Below, piece by piece: positions 1 to 6,231 of a stretch of DNA of 7,038 nucleotides. The stretch is from Chitinophagales bacterium. Its GTDB lineage: Bacteria > Bacteroidota > Bacteroidia > Chitinophagales > Saprospiraceae. The stretch covers positions 1 through 7,038 of the forward strand of contig JAAFHO010000305.1 in assembly GCA_013297575.1 (NCBI GenBank), in the 5' to 3' direction. The notes under the pieces were generated by a model. That model saw only the letters and a program-made list of their open reading frames with translations, did no database searches and was not told where the DNA came from. The position numbers and the translations under genes are program-made. The stretch's first letter is position 1. Each line of letters starts with the position of its first letter.

Positions 1-594
1 AAGACCCTAGTCAGAAAAGGCAGCCTGTATGGTGCTGTATATCACAGGATTATAGATGGAACGATCACTAGGATTGCTACCCAAGTTCCGGGTAATTTGC
101 TGCTCTACAATATTTTCCAAAACGCCGGTCGGAGTTACAATACGGGTTTTGAATTGATTTTTCAGCATCAACCAGCGAAGTGGGTGTCGTTTACAACAAG
201 TGCTAATCTCTACCAAAATACCATCAATGCTTTTACGGTGACCAATAAGTACCCTGTGCCCACCATTTATAGCAATACAAAACAGCAGCGTATATCGGGC
301 AATATCAAACTGAATACGTTATGGAACCTTCGCAAAGGGTTGGAAGCACAATCCTCGTTGGTGTATCTTGCACCTGATATTATTCCGCAAGGGAGTATTT
401 CAGCGCGTTATGGCCTTGATTTTGGGATAAAAAAAGCGATTCAACACGGCAAAGGGAACATTTTTTTAAATGCAACGGATATTTTATACGCCATGCGAAT
501 CAAAAAAGAGATTGTCGGGAATGGTTTTGTTTTGCGAAGTGCAGATTTTTATGAAACGCAGGTGGTTCGGATTGGGTATGGATATAAATGGTAG
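1..594 (+). CDS. Outer-membrane beta-barrel / TonB-dependent receptor-like protein, C-terminal part (5' truncated by window)
   Basis: The frame is open from base 1 and stops with TAG at 592-594, leaving 197 visible residues. The 5' part lies outside the window, and a TTG at 97 is not a credible start because the same frame reads through it. The visible protein alternates polar and hydrophobic residues in strand-length stretches separated by turns, and shows a pattern usual in Bacteroidota outer-membrane barrels: a 'YHRIIDGTI' strand, then 'NAGRSYNTGFEL', then a Trp-containing strand and 'SANLYQNTI'. It ends 'VVRIGYGYKW'; a terminal aromatic residue is the usual outer-membrane insertion signal. 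By family knowledge this fits the outer_membrane_beta-barrel (PF14905-like) end of a TonB-dependent-receptor-type protein. Substrate cannot be told, and the plug and carboxypeptidase-like N-terminal domains are not visible. It converges on the next gene with a gap of 20 bases and no clear terminator hairpin. Confidence 0.78.
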   Translation, partial: KTLVRKGSLYGAVYHRIIDGTITRIATQVPGNLLLYNIFQNAGRSYNTGFELIFQHQPAKWVSFTTSANLYQNTINAFTVTNKYPVPTIYSNTKQQRISGNIKLNTLWNLRKGLEAQSSLVYLAPDIIPQGSISARYGLDFGIKKAIQHGKGNIFLNATDILYAMRIKKEIVGNGFVLRSADFYETQVVRIGYGYKW

Positions 595-614
595 GTTGAT
601 GATGATCATTTCGC

Positions 615-1178
615 TTACACCTCAATTTTCGACGATCTATTGCTGAATACGATTTTGTGGTGCATCCAAGCGATACTAAATGTACCAAGAACAAATACCA
701 CATAAAGCCACAGCGCATCTTTGGAAAAGGAAAAAAAATGTACCGAAAACTTCGCTGGTTTATGGGAATGCTCCTGATACATTAACCATCTTTGGAGGCC
801 ATTACTTAGCCTTATCAATACTGGTAATAATAACCCAATGAGCGACCAACCCATATTTTGCCTTCTTTTTCTAGGAAGAAATATGATTATGACGAGCAAA
901 AAACCCACCATTGGGGCAAGTATTAACCAGTCTCCTTTGTGTCCTAAATATACTGGTAATTCAAAATTTCTTTTTGTTGTTTTAAAAAAGAAGTATATTT
1001 CATCACCAAAAGTAACAATCGAACTTAATAAGCCCAGCGTGTTGATACTATTTAAAAAAATTGCTTTGCGAAGACTAGAAATCTTAAAAAAGAAAGTAAA
1101 AAGGGTAAAAAGAATTAAGGAAATGACATAACATTCGATGGCTATTTCAACCACAATTCTGAGTATATTGATTTGCAT
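615..1178 (-). CDS. Orphan multi-pass inner-membrane protein, hypothetical
   Basis: A 187-residue reading frame from ATG (1176-1178) to TAA (615-617). I do not recognise the family. Hydrophobic stretches at roughly residues 8-30, 40-57, 84-101, 110-124 and 154-171 predict four or five membrane helices. The 'PRKRR' after the third helix and other basic loops suggest cytoplasmic segments. A 'KGDW' motif precedes the third helix, and a charged loop rich in His/Lys ('YQEHSHKPAK') lies between helices four and five. It is clearly AT-rich, with many AAA/TTT codons, more so than the sigma and chaperone genes to the right. It has no partner on its strand within 400 bases, so it is probably monocistronic. 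No strong ribosome-binding site is visible, which is normal for the phylum. A weak TAnnTTTG-like sequence, TTAATTTG on the minus strand (1211-1218, 7 of 8), lies 33 bases upstream without a good -33 partner. That this is a real gene rests on length, start context and a coherent hydrophobic pattern. Confidence 0.68.
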   Translation of the reverse strand: MQINILRIVVEIAIECYVISLILFTLFTFFFKISSLRKAIFLNSINTLGLLSSIVTFGDEIYFFFKTTKRNFELPVYLGHKGDWLILAPMVGFLLVIIIFLPRKRRQNMGWSLIGLLLPVLIRLSNGLQRWLMYQEHSHKPAKFSVHFFSFSKDALWLYVVFVLGTFSIAWMHHKIVFSNRSSKIEV

Positions 1179-1281
1179 GATTTATGAATGCTTTAGTTTG
1201 GCAGACGTATCAAATTAAATGTTGTATTTTACCGTTAAAACGAATTTCAGATGTAATGGTATCCTGACGCTTAATATAGGT

Positions 1282-1330
1282 GCAAAATACGTACATTTTG
1301 CGGCTTACACATTTATTATAGGTGTAACCG
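1282..1330. repeat. Two adjacent stem-loops
   Basis: First stem: GCAAAAT (1282-1288) pairs perfectly with ATTTTGC (1295-1301) across a 6-base loop. Second stem: CGG-c-TTACAC (1301-1310) pairs with GTGTAA-CCG (1322-1330) with one bulged C and an 11-base AT-rich loop. The stems share base 1301 and are directly adjacent. Neither is followed by a convincing T-run on either strand, so they are not classic intrinsic terminators. Confidence 0.5.
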
Positions 1331-1478
1331 TCCAGCCGCCACCAAAAAATTCCCGGAGGGAATATATGTTTATAGGCTGAATAGGGTAAATTCACCAAAT
1401 CCCAGAGGGATTTTATGTAAAAACGCGCAAAATAACATACATTCCCTACAGGAATTTGGGTGGCGGCTGGATAGTTAC
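1324..1478. repeat. Intergenic element with 20-base inverted ends enclosing three hairpins
   Basis: The ends are GTAACnnTCCAGCCGCCACC at 1324-1343 and its inverse complement at 1459-1478; 18 of 20 positions match and the inner 13 (1331-1343 and 1459-1471) match perfectly. Inside are three short dyads: ATTCCC-gga-GGGAAT (1349-1363), AAATCCC-aga-GGGATTT (1397-1413) and ATTCC-ctaca-GGAAT (1441-1455). The outer two are themselves inverted copies, each following its end repeat after a short A/T spacer, so the element is roughly symmetrical about the middle hairpin. From memory, short ATTCCCnnnGGGAAT-type hairpins are dispersed between genes in several Bacteroidota; this is recollection, not a search. 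TTATT occurs outside both ends (1313-1317 and 1479-1483), too short to claim a target duplication. It may be a non-coding mobile repeat or a folded RNA. Confidence 0.65.
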
Positions 1479-1503
1479 TTATTGGTAAATTATGGCCTAA
1501 AAT

Positions 1504-1545
1504 AACGAAGCCGTCACCTCCATTTCTGTTGATAACGGCTCCGTT
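1504..1545. terminator. Imperfect stem-loop, possible terminator of the large secreted protein gene
   Basis: AACG-a-AGCCGT (1504-1514) pairs with ACGGCT-c-CGTT (1535-1545), giving ten paired bases with one mismatch and a 20-base loop. Read on the minus strand it lies about 52 bases after the stop of the 953-residue protein gene and is followed by ATTTTAGG. Read on the plus strand it runs into TTCC. The loop is long and the T-run short, so this is a weak candidate. Confidence 0.3.
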
Positions 1546-1596
1546 TTCCTAGTCAATTTTCAGCACACCATCGGTGCTACTAAAAAAATACCATCC

Positions 1597-4458
1597 TTAA
1601 TGGCAAACAACTATACGACCTGTCCAATTAGGTAAAGTCATCAACCTAAGTGTATAAAGACCATTTGCCAGATCCGCTACATTGATCTCTTTTTGTTCCT
1701 CAAAAGCATTCCAAACCATGCTGCGTACCAGTTGACCACTCAAGTTATACACTTCTAAACGAGCATCATTTGAAACGGTTTGGTGCGCAGTGACCACAAC
1801 ACGCGTACTGGCTAAGGTCGGCCTGATCGTGAACGACAAATCCTCTAGCGCAAGATCAGTAGCACCCACGCTGCCATCAGAAGTTAATAGCAAACCATCC
1901 GGCAGGTATTGTAAGGTGAAATTGGGTGGCATATTTACTTGTGCAAAAGTACCCGTAAATGTACCCGTTGTCTGGATCACCTTGATGCTTCCATTGAGGC
2001 TCGCGCCTTGTGGCACTATTACATTGAGTACGCCACCCGCCGTCATATTGCCGTTGATGAGTAACTGGTCGTATTGACCAATATTGCTACCCACTACTTC
2101 AATATCTACGATTGCGGGCGCAATTAAATTATCTTCTACGGTGAGGATGCCGGGAGAGCAACCAGGTGCGATCGTTCCTTCGTTGGTAAAACCTGCATTA
2201 AAAGTGTAAGCCCCCTGCCCTTTGAACGTACCAGAGGTTTTATTGATGAAGGGTACATTAAAAGCAATTTTTATTGGTTGGTTGCCGCAGATCGAAAAAA
2301 CACCTTCATTGGTAAAGGAAGTAAAACCATCGATAATGACATCTTCATCGGAATCCACATTCCAATTACCTCCATTTTTGAAAAAACCTGTATTAATTTC
2401 AATGATACCACCGCTCAAAGTGATATTTCCTTCGTTTGTAAAAGGTGCAGATACGATGGGACGCTCTACTTTTTCTTTAATAAAAACCTGTGCATTTTCA
2501 TAAATACGGATGGGTACATCTATCGTTCCTCCATTCCAATTCATCCCATTACCAATTCGGATATTACCGCTGCCTTCAATTTTGGTATCTTCTAATTCTA
2601 GGACAGTTGTGGGTTCAAATACCGTATTCAAACGTATTTCTGCTTTTTTAAACAAATAATTGGAGGCTGGAGGTAGGATGATACTTGTTTCCAAGCGACC
2701 AAAATCTACCACAAAATTAGAGATATTATTTAATACAGTACCCTGTTTAAAATTTGTTTTACCCCAAAAATTCGTCTCTAACACGCTGAGTCCTGAGGTT
2801 TGCGCACCGGCATTAAACACATGTTCCACGTTAGTGCTATATAACCCCAATTTACTGCCCAACTGACCAGTAATCGTTCCGAAATGTTGCAATTCGCCAC
2901 TAATTTGTAGGTCGGTGGTACCACCTATGTTAATAGTGCCGAGGTTTTTCAGCAGGGCATTCGCCTGTGTCATTTTGTTATTCATATTCATTGTACCATT
3001 GTTGATGCAATTGGTATTTGCACCTAGACCATCGTAACAATAAAAATACAAAGAATCGCCGTTCATATTAAAAGTACCATTATTGACCATGCCAGAACAG
3101 CCTGCTGAAAAAGTGCCATTGGGGCCCCAATTGATGGTGCCATTGTTAGTCATGTTGCAAACGCTGAGCGATTTTAAAGTCAGTATGGTACTTGCACTAA
3201 GGTCAACTTTAATATTTGAGCCAAAGTGACCAAAATAAGATATAAAATTAGGGGTATTGAATGAAAAATTAGACGTACCATCAATGTAACCACGTTGCAA
3301 AATAAATGTTCCTGTGAAATTCTGATTCACATTAGTTGTAATATATCCTCCGATTTCGTAAGTGGCAGCAGGTGGCAATACAACGCCTATCTCAATTACA
3401 CCTTGACCAGCCGCACCAAGTACAAAATTTTGAATAGCCGAAATATTTGCCCCACTTTTAATCACCAAATTTGTAGATTCTTCTGTTTTGAACGTAGGTA
3501 TATTGATCGTAGAACCACCGTAAAAAGTATTGCTACCGTTGTTGTTGTTATAATAACCAACAATAGACAACGACGATCCTACTCCGCCTGTTATACTACC
3601 ATAATGCTCAATACTATATAAGGACAATTGAGTAGCACCATTTATAGTAATCTGTCCTTTATTGAGCATTTTTGAAAGCAGCAAAAGACTAGTCAAATTG
3701 GATGAAATTTGAATATTGCCAGTGTTAGTAAGGAGAAAATATGAAGAAAAACCACCGTAACTAAAGGCTGCATTGGCCGCATTTATGTTCCATGCACCAG
3801 TATTGGTGAGCCAACCACCAACTGCTTGAATTTTGCCACTTTGCCAATTAAAAGTACCATTATTATCTAAAGTACCCAATTCCACATCATAATTGGGGCT
3901 ATCAATATTTAATACACCTGTTGCATTAACAATAATTCTCCCCTTCAGATTACCTTCTTTTTGGGTTAAAGTACCATTAATTGTGATGTTATTAGCAGAA
4001 AAAGCACGTGCCTCTAGTACCAAATTGCCATCGACAACTACATCGCTATAAAAGATAATTCCTTCATAATTATTGGGAAAATTCACATCGGTCATAGTAG
4101 CATTGGCTCCAGAGGCTATGTTCAAATTCATTTGCCAAAACATTGGATAACGGGTATCTAGGAGTTCTGTCACCGTCAATGTGCCCGGCCCAAAAATATA
4201 ATTTAACTTACTGATCGTCATTGATTTAACGGTAACATCGGCATCGGTGATGACTGATGAAGACTCTGTACCATTGATAATCACATCATCTCCTGCACCG
4301 GGTACTCCATTGGGTTGCCAAGCGGAGGCATTATTCCAATTGACTTGAGCGCCGAAGGATAGATTAAGTGTATAAGTTGTTGCATGTACTTGAAAATACA
4401 TAAATAAAAGGAGGCTCAATAAGGTGAGTCCTTTTGAATTGTGTTTGTTTTGTGTCAT
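1597..4458 (-). CDS. Large secreted repeat protein with T9SS type A sorting domain
   Basis: 953 residues, from ATG at 4456-4458 to TAA at 1597-1599. Residues 1-26 are a signal peptide: basic N-terminus, hydrophobic 'LTLLSLLLFMYF', cleavage probably after 'VHA'. Residues 40-62 contain 'WNNASAWQPNGVPGAGDDV', a motif that commonly opens beta-helical surface proteins in Bacteroidota. Residues about 70-760 are an Asn/Gly/Thr-rich array of short strands with recurring 'NNGTxN', 'TNxGNI' and 'TNEGxI' turns, as in right-handed beta-helix or adhesin-like stalks. Residues about 746-860 hold 'TNEGTIAPGCSPGILTV', then 'YDQLLINGN' and 'GTFTGTFAQV', resembling the end module of autotransporter-type beta strands. 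Residues about 870-953 match a T9SS type A C-terminal domain ('LEVYNLSGQLVRS', 'VADLANGLYTLRL', 'GRIVV'). The protein should therefore cross the outer membrane by T9SS and be released or anchored at the surface. No catalytic domain is seen, so adhesion or matrix structure is the likely role. It stands alone on its strand. Confidence 0.88.
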   Translation of the reverse strand: MTQNKHNSKGLTLLSLLLFMYFQVHATTYTLNLSFGAQVNWNNASAWQPNGVPGAGDDVIINGTESSSVITDADVTVKSMTISKLNYIFGPGTLTVTELLDTRYPMFWQMNLNIASGANATMTDVNFPNNYEGIIFYSDVVVDGNLVLEARAFSANNITINGTLTQKEGNLKGRIIVNATGVLNIDSPNYDVELGTLDNNGTFNWQSGKIQAVGGWLTNTGAWNINAANAAFSYGGFSSYFLLTNTGNIQISSNLTSLLLLSKMLNKGQITINGATQLSLYSIEHYGSITGGVGSSLSIVGYYNNNNGSNTFYGGSTINIPTFKTEESTNLVIKSGANISAIQNFVLGAAGQGVIEIGVVLPPAATYEIGGYITTNVNQNFTGTFILQRGYIDGTSNFSFNTPNFISYFGHFGSNIKVDLSASTILTLKSLSVCNMTNNGTINWGPNGTFSAGCSGMVNNGTFNMNGDSLYFYCYDGLGANTNCINNGTMNMNNKMTQANALLKNLGTINIGGTTDLQISGELQHFGTITGQLGSKLGLYSTNVEHVFNAGAQTSGLSVLETNFWGKTNFKQGTVLNNISNFVVDFGRLETSIILPPASNYLFKKAEIRLNTVFEPTTVLELEDTKIEGSGNIRIGNGMNWNGGTIDVPIRIYENAQVFIKEKVERPIVSAPFTNEGNITLSGGIIEINTGFFKNGGNWNVDSDEDVIIDGFTSFTNEGVFSICGNQPIKIAFNVPFINKTSGTFKGQGAYTFNAGFTNEGTIAPGCSPGILTVEDNLIAPAIVDIEVVGSNIGQYDQLLINGNMTAGGVLNVIVPQGASLNGSIKVIQTTGTFTGTFAQVNMPPNFTLQYLPDGLLLTSDGSVGATDLALEDLSFTIRPTLASTRVVVTAHQTVSNDARLEVYNLSGQLVRSMVWNAFEEQKEINVADLANGLYTLRLMTLPNWTGRIVVCH
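2614..3867 (-). repeat. Internal duplication within the secreted repeat protein (blocks A and B)
   Basis: Residues about 198-380 (block A) and about 438-615 (block B) line up in the same order. 'DNNGTFNWQSG' pairs with 'TNNGTINWGPNG'. 'NKGQITINGATQLSL' pairs with 'NLGTINIGGTTDLQI'. 'IEHYGSITGGVGSSLSI' pairs with 'LQHFGTITGQLGSKLGL'. 'ISAIQNFVLGAAGQ' pairs with 'LNNISNFVVDFGR', and 'VVLPPAATYEI' with 'IILPPASNYLF'. Block spacing is about 240 residues. A shorter third stretch from about residue 638 ('MNWNGGTIDV', 'TNEGNITLSGG', 'TNEGVFSI') shares the turn motifs but not the full order. The copies have diverged, so the duplication is old. Confidence 0.7.
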
Positions 4459-4519
4459 TTTTTTTAAAATTTAATTCGGCATATAACCACTGACATCTTT
4501 ATTAAGTTTTCACCAACTT

Positions 4520-4548
4520 CGGTTATGCTATTTTTAAGCATTTGACCG
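4520..4548. promoter_or_regulatory. Inverted repeat between the secreted protein gene and the sigma gene
   Basis: CGGT-t-ATGCT (4520-4529) pairs with AGCAT-ttg-ACCG (4537-4548) around a 7-base AT loop, giving nine pairs interrupted by an asymmetric gap. It lies 62 bases upstream of the start of the secreted protein gene, on the far side from the sigma gene promoter. It could be an operator or part of the leader of the minus-strand transcript. No canonical TAnnTTTG element for the minus-strand gene was found in 4459-4665. Confidence 0.3.
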
Positions 4549-4612
4549 TTGTTATAGGAATGGTACATCTTTGATAGGATAAAAAATTGCACCACAAAAA
4601 AAAATTTCAAAA

Positions 4613-4645
4613 ATTTAAAGTAAAACAAATACCTTGTCCGTCTTC
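4613..4645 (+). promoter_or_regulatory. Predicted ECF promoter of the sigma factor gene (autoregulation)
   Basis: The block ATTTAAAGTAAAA (4613-4625) is followed 13 bases later by CGTCTTC (4639-4645), itself within CCTTGTCCGTCTTC (4632-4645). An A-rich tract (about 4596-4613) lies just upstream. CGTC-type -10 elements are usual for ECF sigma factors. The same arrangement recurs at 6232-6263, with the -35-side block identical over 13 bases. From the -10 position a start near 4652 would leave a leader of about 14 bases before the ATG at 4666. Placement directly in front of the sigma gene suggests it drives its own expression. Confidence 0.7.
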
Positions 4646-4665
4646 TGGGAAAAGACATAAAAATC

Positions 4666-5241
4666 ATGACCATTGCAATGACAGCAGAACCCAATAATTC
4701 CAATAATAGTGGAATAACGGCGGTCGTACAGGAATATAGCAAGCGATTGTTCCGGTTTATCCGGGGCAAGGTGCGCAATGATGCAGATGCAGAAGATATA
4801 TTGCAGGATGTATGGTACCAATTGAGTAGAGTAGCCGACGCCGAGCCCATAGAACAGATCAGTGGATGGCTGTTTCGAGTGGCGCGTAATAGAGTTACCG
4901 ATTTATACCGCCGCACTACCCCGCAAATGCTGGATGACCTGGCTTACGAAAACGAAGAAGGGGAGTTACACTTTAAAGATCTTTTACTCATGGAGGCCAC
5001 CACGCCCGAAACAGAGTACTTGAAAAAGATCGTTTGGGATACCTTTTTTGCCGCATTAGAAGAATTGCCAGAAGCACAACGCAACGTATTTGTTTGGAAC
5101 GAAATGGAGGACGAAACCTTCCAATCTATTTCGGATCGTACAGGCGACAATATCAAAACCCTTATTTCTCGCAAACGTTATGCTGTTCAGCACCTGCGCG
5201 AGCGACTTTACACCGTTTATCAAGAATTTTTAAATCCTTAG
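4666..5241 (+). CDS. ECF-family RNA polymerase sigma factor
   Basis: 191 residues, ATG at 4666 to TAG at 5239-5241. Region 2 covers about residues 19-84, with the core-binding helix 'DAEDILQDVWYQL' (41-53) and the -10-recognition helix 'WLFRVARNRVTDLYRR' (68-83). A charged linker (85-125) leads to region 4 (about 125-181), with 'LPEAQRNVF' and the helix-turn-helix 'TFQSISDRTGDNIKTLISRK'. The ending 'SRKRYAVQHLRERL' is a form I associate with Bacteroidota ECF factors. Length is normal and no extra C-terminal domain is present. ATG 4678 is an alternative start that would drop only four residues. No FecR-type anti-sigma gene follows; instead a small membrane protein starts 3 bases after the stop, so the two are surely co-transcribed. 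A matching ECF promoter sits directly upstream and again before the Hsp20 operon, which predicts autoregulation and at least one target. Confidence 0.93.
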   Translation: MTIAMTAEPNNSNNSGITAVVQEYSKRLFRFIRGKVRNDADAEDILQDVWYQLSRVADAEPIEQISGWLFRVARNRVTDLYRRTTPQMLDDLAYENEEGELHFKDLLLMEATTPETEYLKKIVWDTFFAALEELPEAQRNVFVWNEMEDETFQSISDRTGDNIKTLISRKRYAVQHLRERLYTVYQEFLNP

Positions 5242-5244
5242 TTT

Positions 5245-5541
5245 ATGTTTCAGCGAAAATACTGGATCTTTTTGCCCTTCTTTTTTATGGCTGCTGTACT
5301 TGTTGTAGGTGGAGTAGTCATGTTTTTATGGAACGCTATTTTGCCCGAAGTGATGGGCGTGCGACCGCTTACGTTTATGCAAGCCGTTGGGTTATTGATC
5401 CTTTGCCGGATTTTGTTTGGTGGTTTTCGTGGCGGCGGAAGACCCGGCGGAAAATGGGGACGTGGCAAATGGGGAAATATGAGTGTGGAAGAGAAGGCTA
5501 GGATGAGGTCGGCTTGGGAAGAGCGGTGTAAACGGTCATAA
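5245..5541 (+). CDS. Small two-helix membrane protein co-transcribed with the ECF sigma factor
   Basis: 98 residues, ATG at 5245 to TAA at 5539-5541, three bases after the sigma gene stop, so translation is probably coupled. Helix 1 spans about residues 8-28 and helix 2 about 44-59, joined by 'LWNAILPEVMGVRPLTFMQAVGL'-type sequence (28-50). Helix 2 ends in 'LCRILFGGF'. The tail (60-98) is Gly/Arg/Lys-rich ('GGGRPGGKWGRGKWG') and closes with a charged helix 'VEEKARMRSAWEERCK'. I recall similar short proteins with a 'LW..L.P...G...IT..QALGLL.L..ILFGGF' core beside ECF sigma genes in Bacteroidota, normally called hypothetical. Both ends would lie in the cytoplasm if it forms a hairpin, placing the basic/charged tail where it could contact the sigma factor. 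An anti-sigma or membrane-tether role is inference from position only; no zinc-binding or FecR motif is present. Confidence 0.85.
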   Translation: MFQRKYWIFLPFFFMAAVLVVGGVVMFLWNAILPEVMGVRPLTFMQAVGLLILCRILFGGFRGGGRPGGKWGRGKWGNMSVEEKARMRSAWEERCKRS

Positions 5542-5544
5542 TCT

Positions 5545-6126
5545 TTATTGAAGGAGGCCTTCCCACCCTTTACTATTACTAAAAGTTTCAATAGAATAAA
5601 CAGAGACGTATCTAAGTGTCGTCTTTTGAGATCGACGGTGTGCCTCATTCGCAATACGCAACAACGGCGCAAATTCCATATCTTTTGGCATTAATTTAGG
5701 ATTATTCAGTATATCCTCGTACTGTTTTTGGCCGTTAGCCACGGCACAACAACGTGCGAAAAGGAATCCATCTTCGGAGAAAACAGGAGATTCTTGGCTG
5801 TATGCACCTTTACCAATTTCTTTTGCATGAGCCATTGTATCCAGCCGATAGAGTTTTTGCGATAGAATATCTTTAAAATCATAAAGATGCCGAAGAGGAG
5901 CATTACTTAGGGCTTCGACAACAGGTTCGATTACAGCATCATCGTTGCCCATTTGTTGCCAATCCAGCAATGAAATTAACGCCCAAAAACCATCTTCGCT
6001 CAATCCACCTGCAATGGGTGTATCGTGCAGTTCAATCTGAATCGAAGCATTGGGGTATTTCTCTTGCAAATCGGAAATTTGTTCCGGGCTGATATTGCGC
6101 AATGGATAACGAAGTATATTGGTCAT
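5545..6126 (-). CDS. DUF4240 domain-containing protein
   Basis: 193 residues, ATG at 6124-6126 to TAA at 5545-5547. Residues about 43-165 fit the DUF4240 family: 'EDGFWALISLLDW' near the start, 'DDAVIEPVVEAL', 'LYDFKDILSQKLYRLDT', 'HAKEIG', 'FLFARCCAVANGQ' and 'LMPKDMEFAPLL'. The family has no known biochemical function. Ahead of it lies a segment of about 42 residues ('RYPLRNISPEQISDLQEKYP' and on), a small extra N-terminal part; after it is a tail of about 28 residues. There is no signal peptide or membrane helix, so it should be cytoplasmic. It ends 3 bases from the end of the small sigma-linked membrane gene on the other strand, with no room for a separate terminator. It has its own primary-sigma promoter (6147-6178), so there is no sign that it belongs to the ECF unit. 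Confidence 0.85.
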   Translation of the reverse strand: MTNILRYPLRNISPEQISDLQEKYPNASIQIELHDTPIAGGLSEDGFWALISLLDWQQMGNDDAVIEPVVEALSNAPLRHLYDFKDILSQKLYRLDTMAHAKEIGKGAYSQESPVFSEDGFLFARCCAVANGQKQYEDILNNPKLMPKDMEFAPLLRIANEAHRRSQKTTLRYVSVYSIETFSNSKGWEGLLQ

Positions 6127-6128
6127 AA

Positions 6129-6138
6129 TGACGCGTCA
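6129..6138. promoter_or_regulatory. Perfect 10-base palindrome TGACGCGTCA at the DUF4240 transcription start
   Basis: TGACGCGTCA is fully self-complementary and lies two bases in front of the DUF4240 start codon, 8 bases past the -7 element, so it overlaps or borders the expected transcription start. That is a good operator position for a dimeric repressor. It may also be chance; only one copy is in the window. Confidence 0.4.
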
Positions 6139-6146
6139 AATTTATG

Positions 6147-6178
6147 CAAAAGTAGGTATTTTAACTCGTTTCACCAAA
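6147..6178 (-). promoter_or_regulatory. Primary-sigma (TTTG-N20-TAnnTTTG) promoter of the DUF4240 gene
   Basis: On the minus strand TTTG (6175-6178) is followed after exactly 20 bases by TACTTTTG (6147-6154), a perfect fit to the Bacteroidota -33/-7 consensus TTTG-N19/20-TAnnTTTG. A start near 6140 would give a leader of about 14 bases before the ATG at 6126. Confidence 0.7.
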
Positions 6179-6231
6179 TATTGACCACCTATAATTATCA
6201 AATTTGCAGCAGATGAAAAAAAATTAAAAAC

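Larger units (their letters stand above)
1179..1596. other. Gene-free region with chained inverted repeats
   Basis: This 418-base stretch lies between the upstream sides of the orphan membrane gene and the 3' end of the large secreted protein gene. The only open frame (minus strand, 1210-1398) crosses several inverted repeats and has no protein-like composition. Between 1282 and 1545 there is a run of dyads: GCAAAAT/ATTTTGC (1282-1301), CGGcTTACAC/GTGTAACCG (1301-1330), the element at 1324-1478, and an imperfect stem at 1504-1545. There is also a direct repeat TATAGGTG(C/T)AA at 1275-1285 and 1317-1327. It could be a degenerate intergenic repeat element, a structured RNA or stacked transcription end signals; sequence alone does not decide. 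Confidence 0.7.

Noticed and set aside
97..594. Start of the barrel gene at the TTG codon 97
   Set aside because: The same frame is open and protein-like back to base 1, so the gene begins before the window.
602..609. Palindrome ATGATCAT in the gap between the two convergent left-hand genes
   Set aside because: Eight bases with no loop and no T-run; too short to be a terminator or to exceed chance.
838..1131. 97-residue Lys-rich plus-strand open frame
   Set aside because: It is the complement of the hydrophobic membrane gene; the Lys runs reflect TTT codons on the other strand.
1202..1232. Possible third copy of the ECF promoter on the minus strand: GTAAAA (1227-1232) and CGTCTG (1202-1207) upstream of the 187-residue membrane gene
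   Set aside because: The gap between the two parts is 19 bases against 12 or 13 at the two real-looking sites, the -10 part ends in G rather than TC, and the flanking TTTAAA and CCTyGTy bases are absent.
1210..1398. 62-residue minus-strand open frame in the gene-free region
   Set aside because: It runs through several inverted repeats and its translation lacks protein-like patterning.
1561..1590. AGCAC/GTGCT pairing followed by an A-run after the large secreted gene
   Set aside because: In the transcript direction of that gene the T-run comes before, not after, the weak stem, so it is not an intrinsic terminator.
4464..4916. 150-residue minus-strand open frame over the start of the sigma gene
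   Set aside because: It lies antisense to the sigma factor coding sequence and across both promoter signals; the composition is rich in Ser, Arg and Cys with no domain.
5034..5501. 155-residue plus-strand open frame overlapping the sigma gene end and the small membrane gene
   Set aside because: It is in another frame of two well-supported genes and its translation is rich in Cys, Arg and Trp, as expected of a shadow frame.
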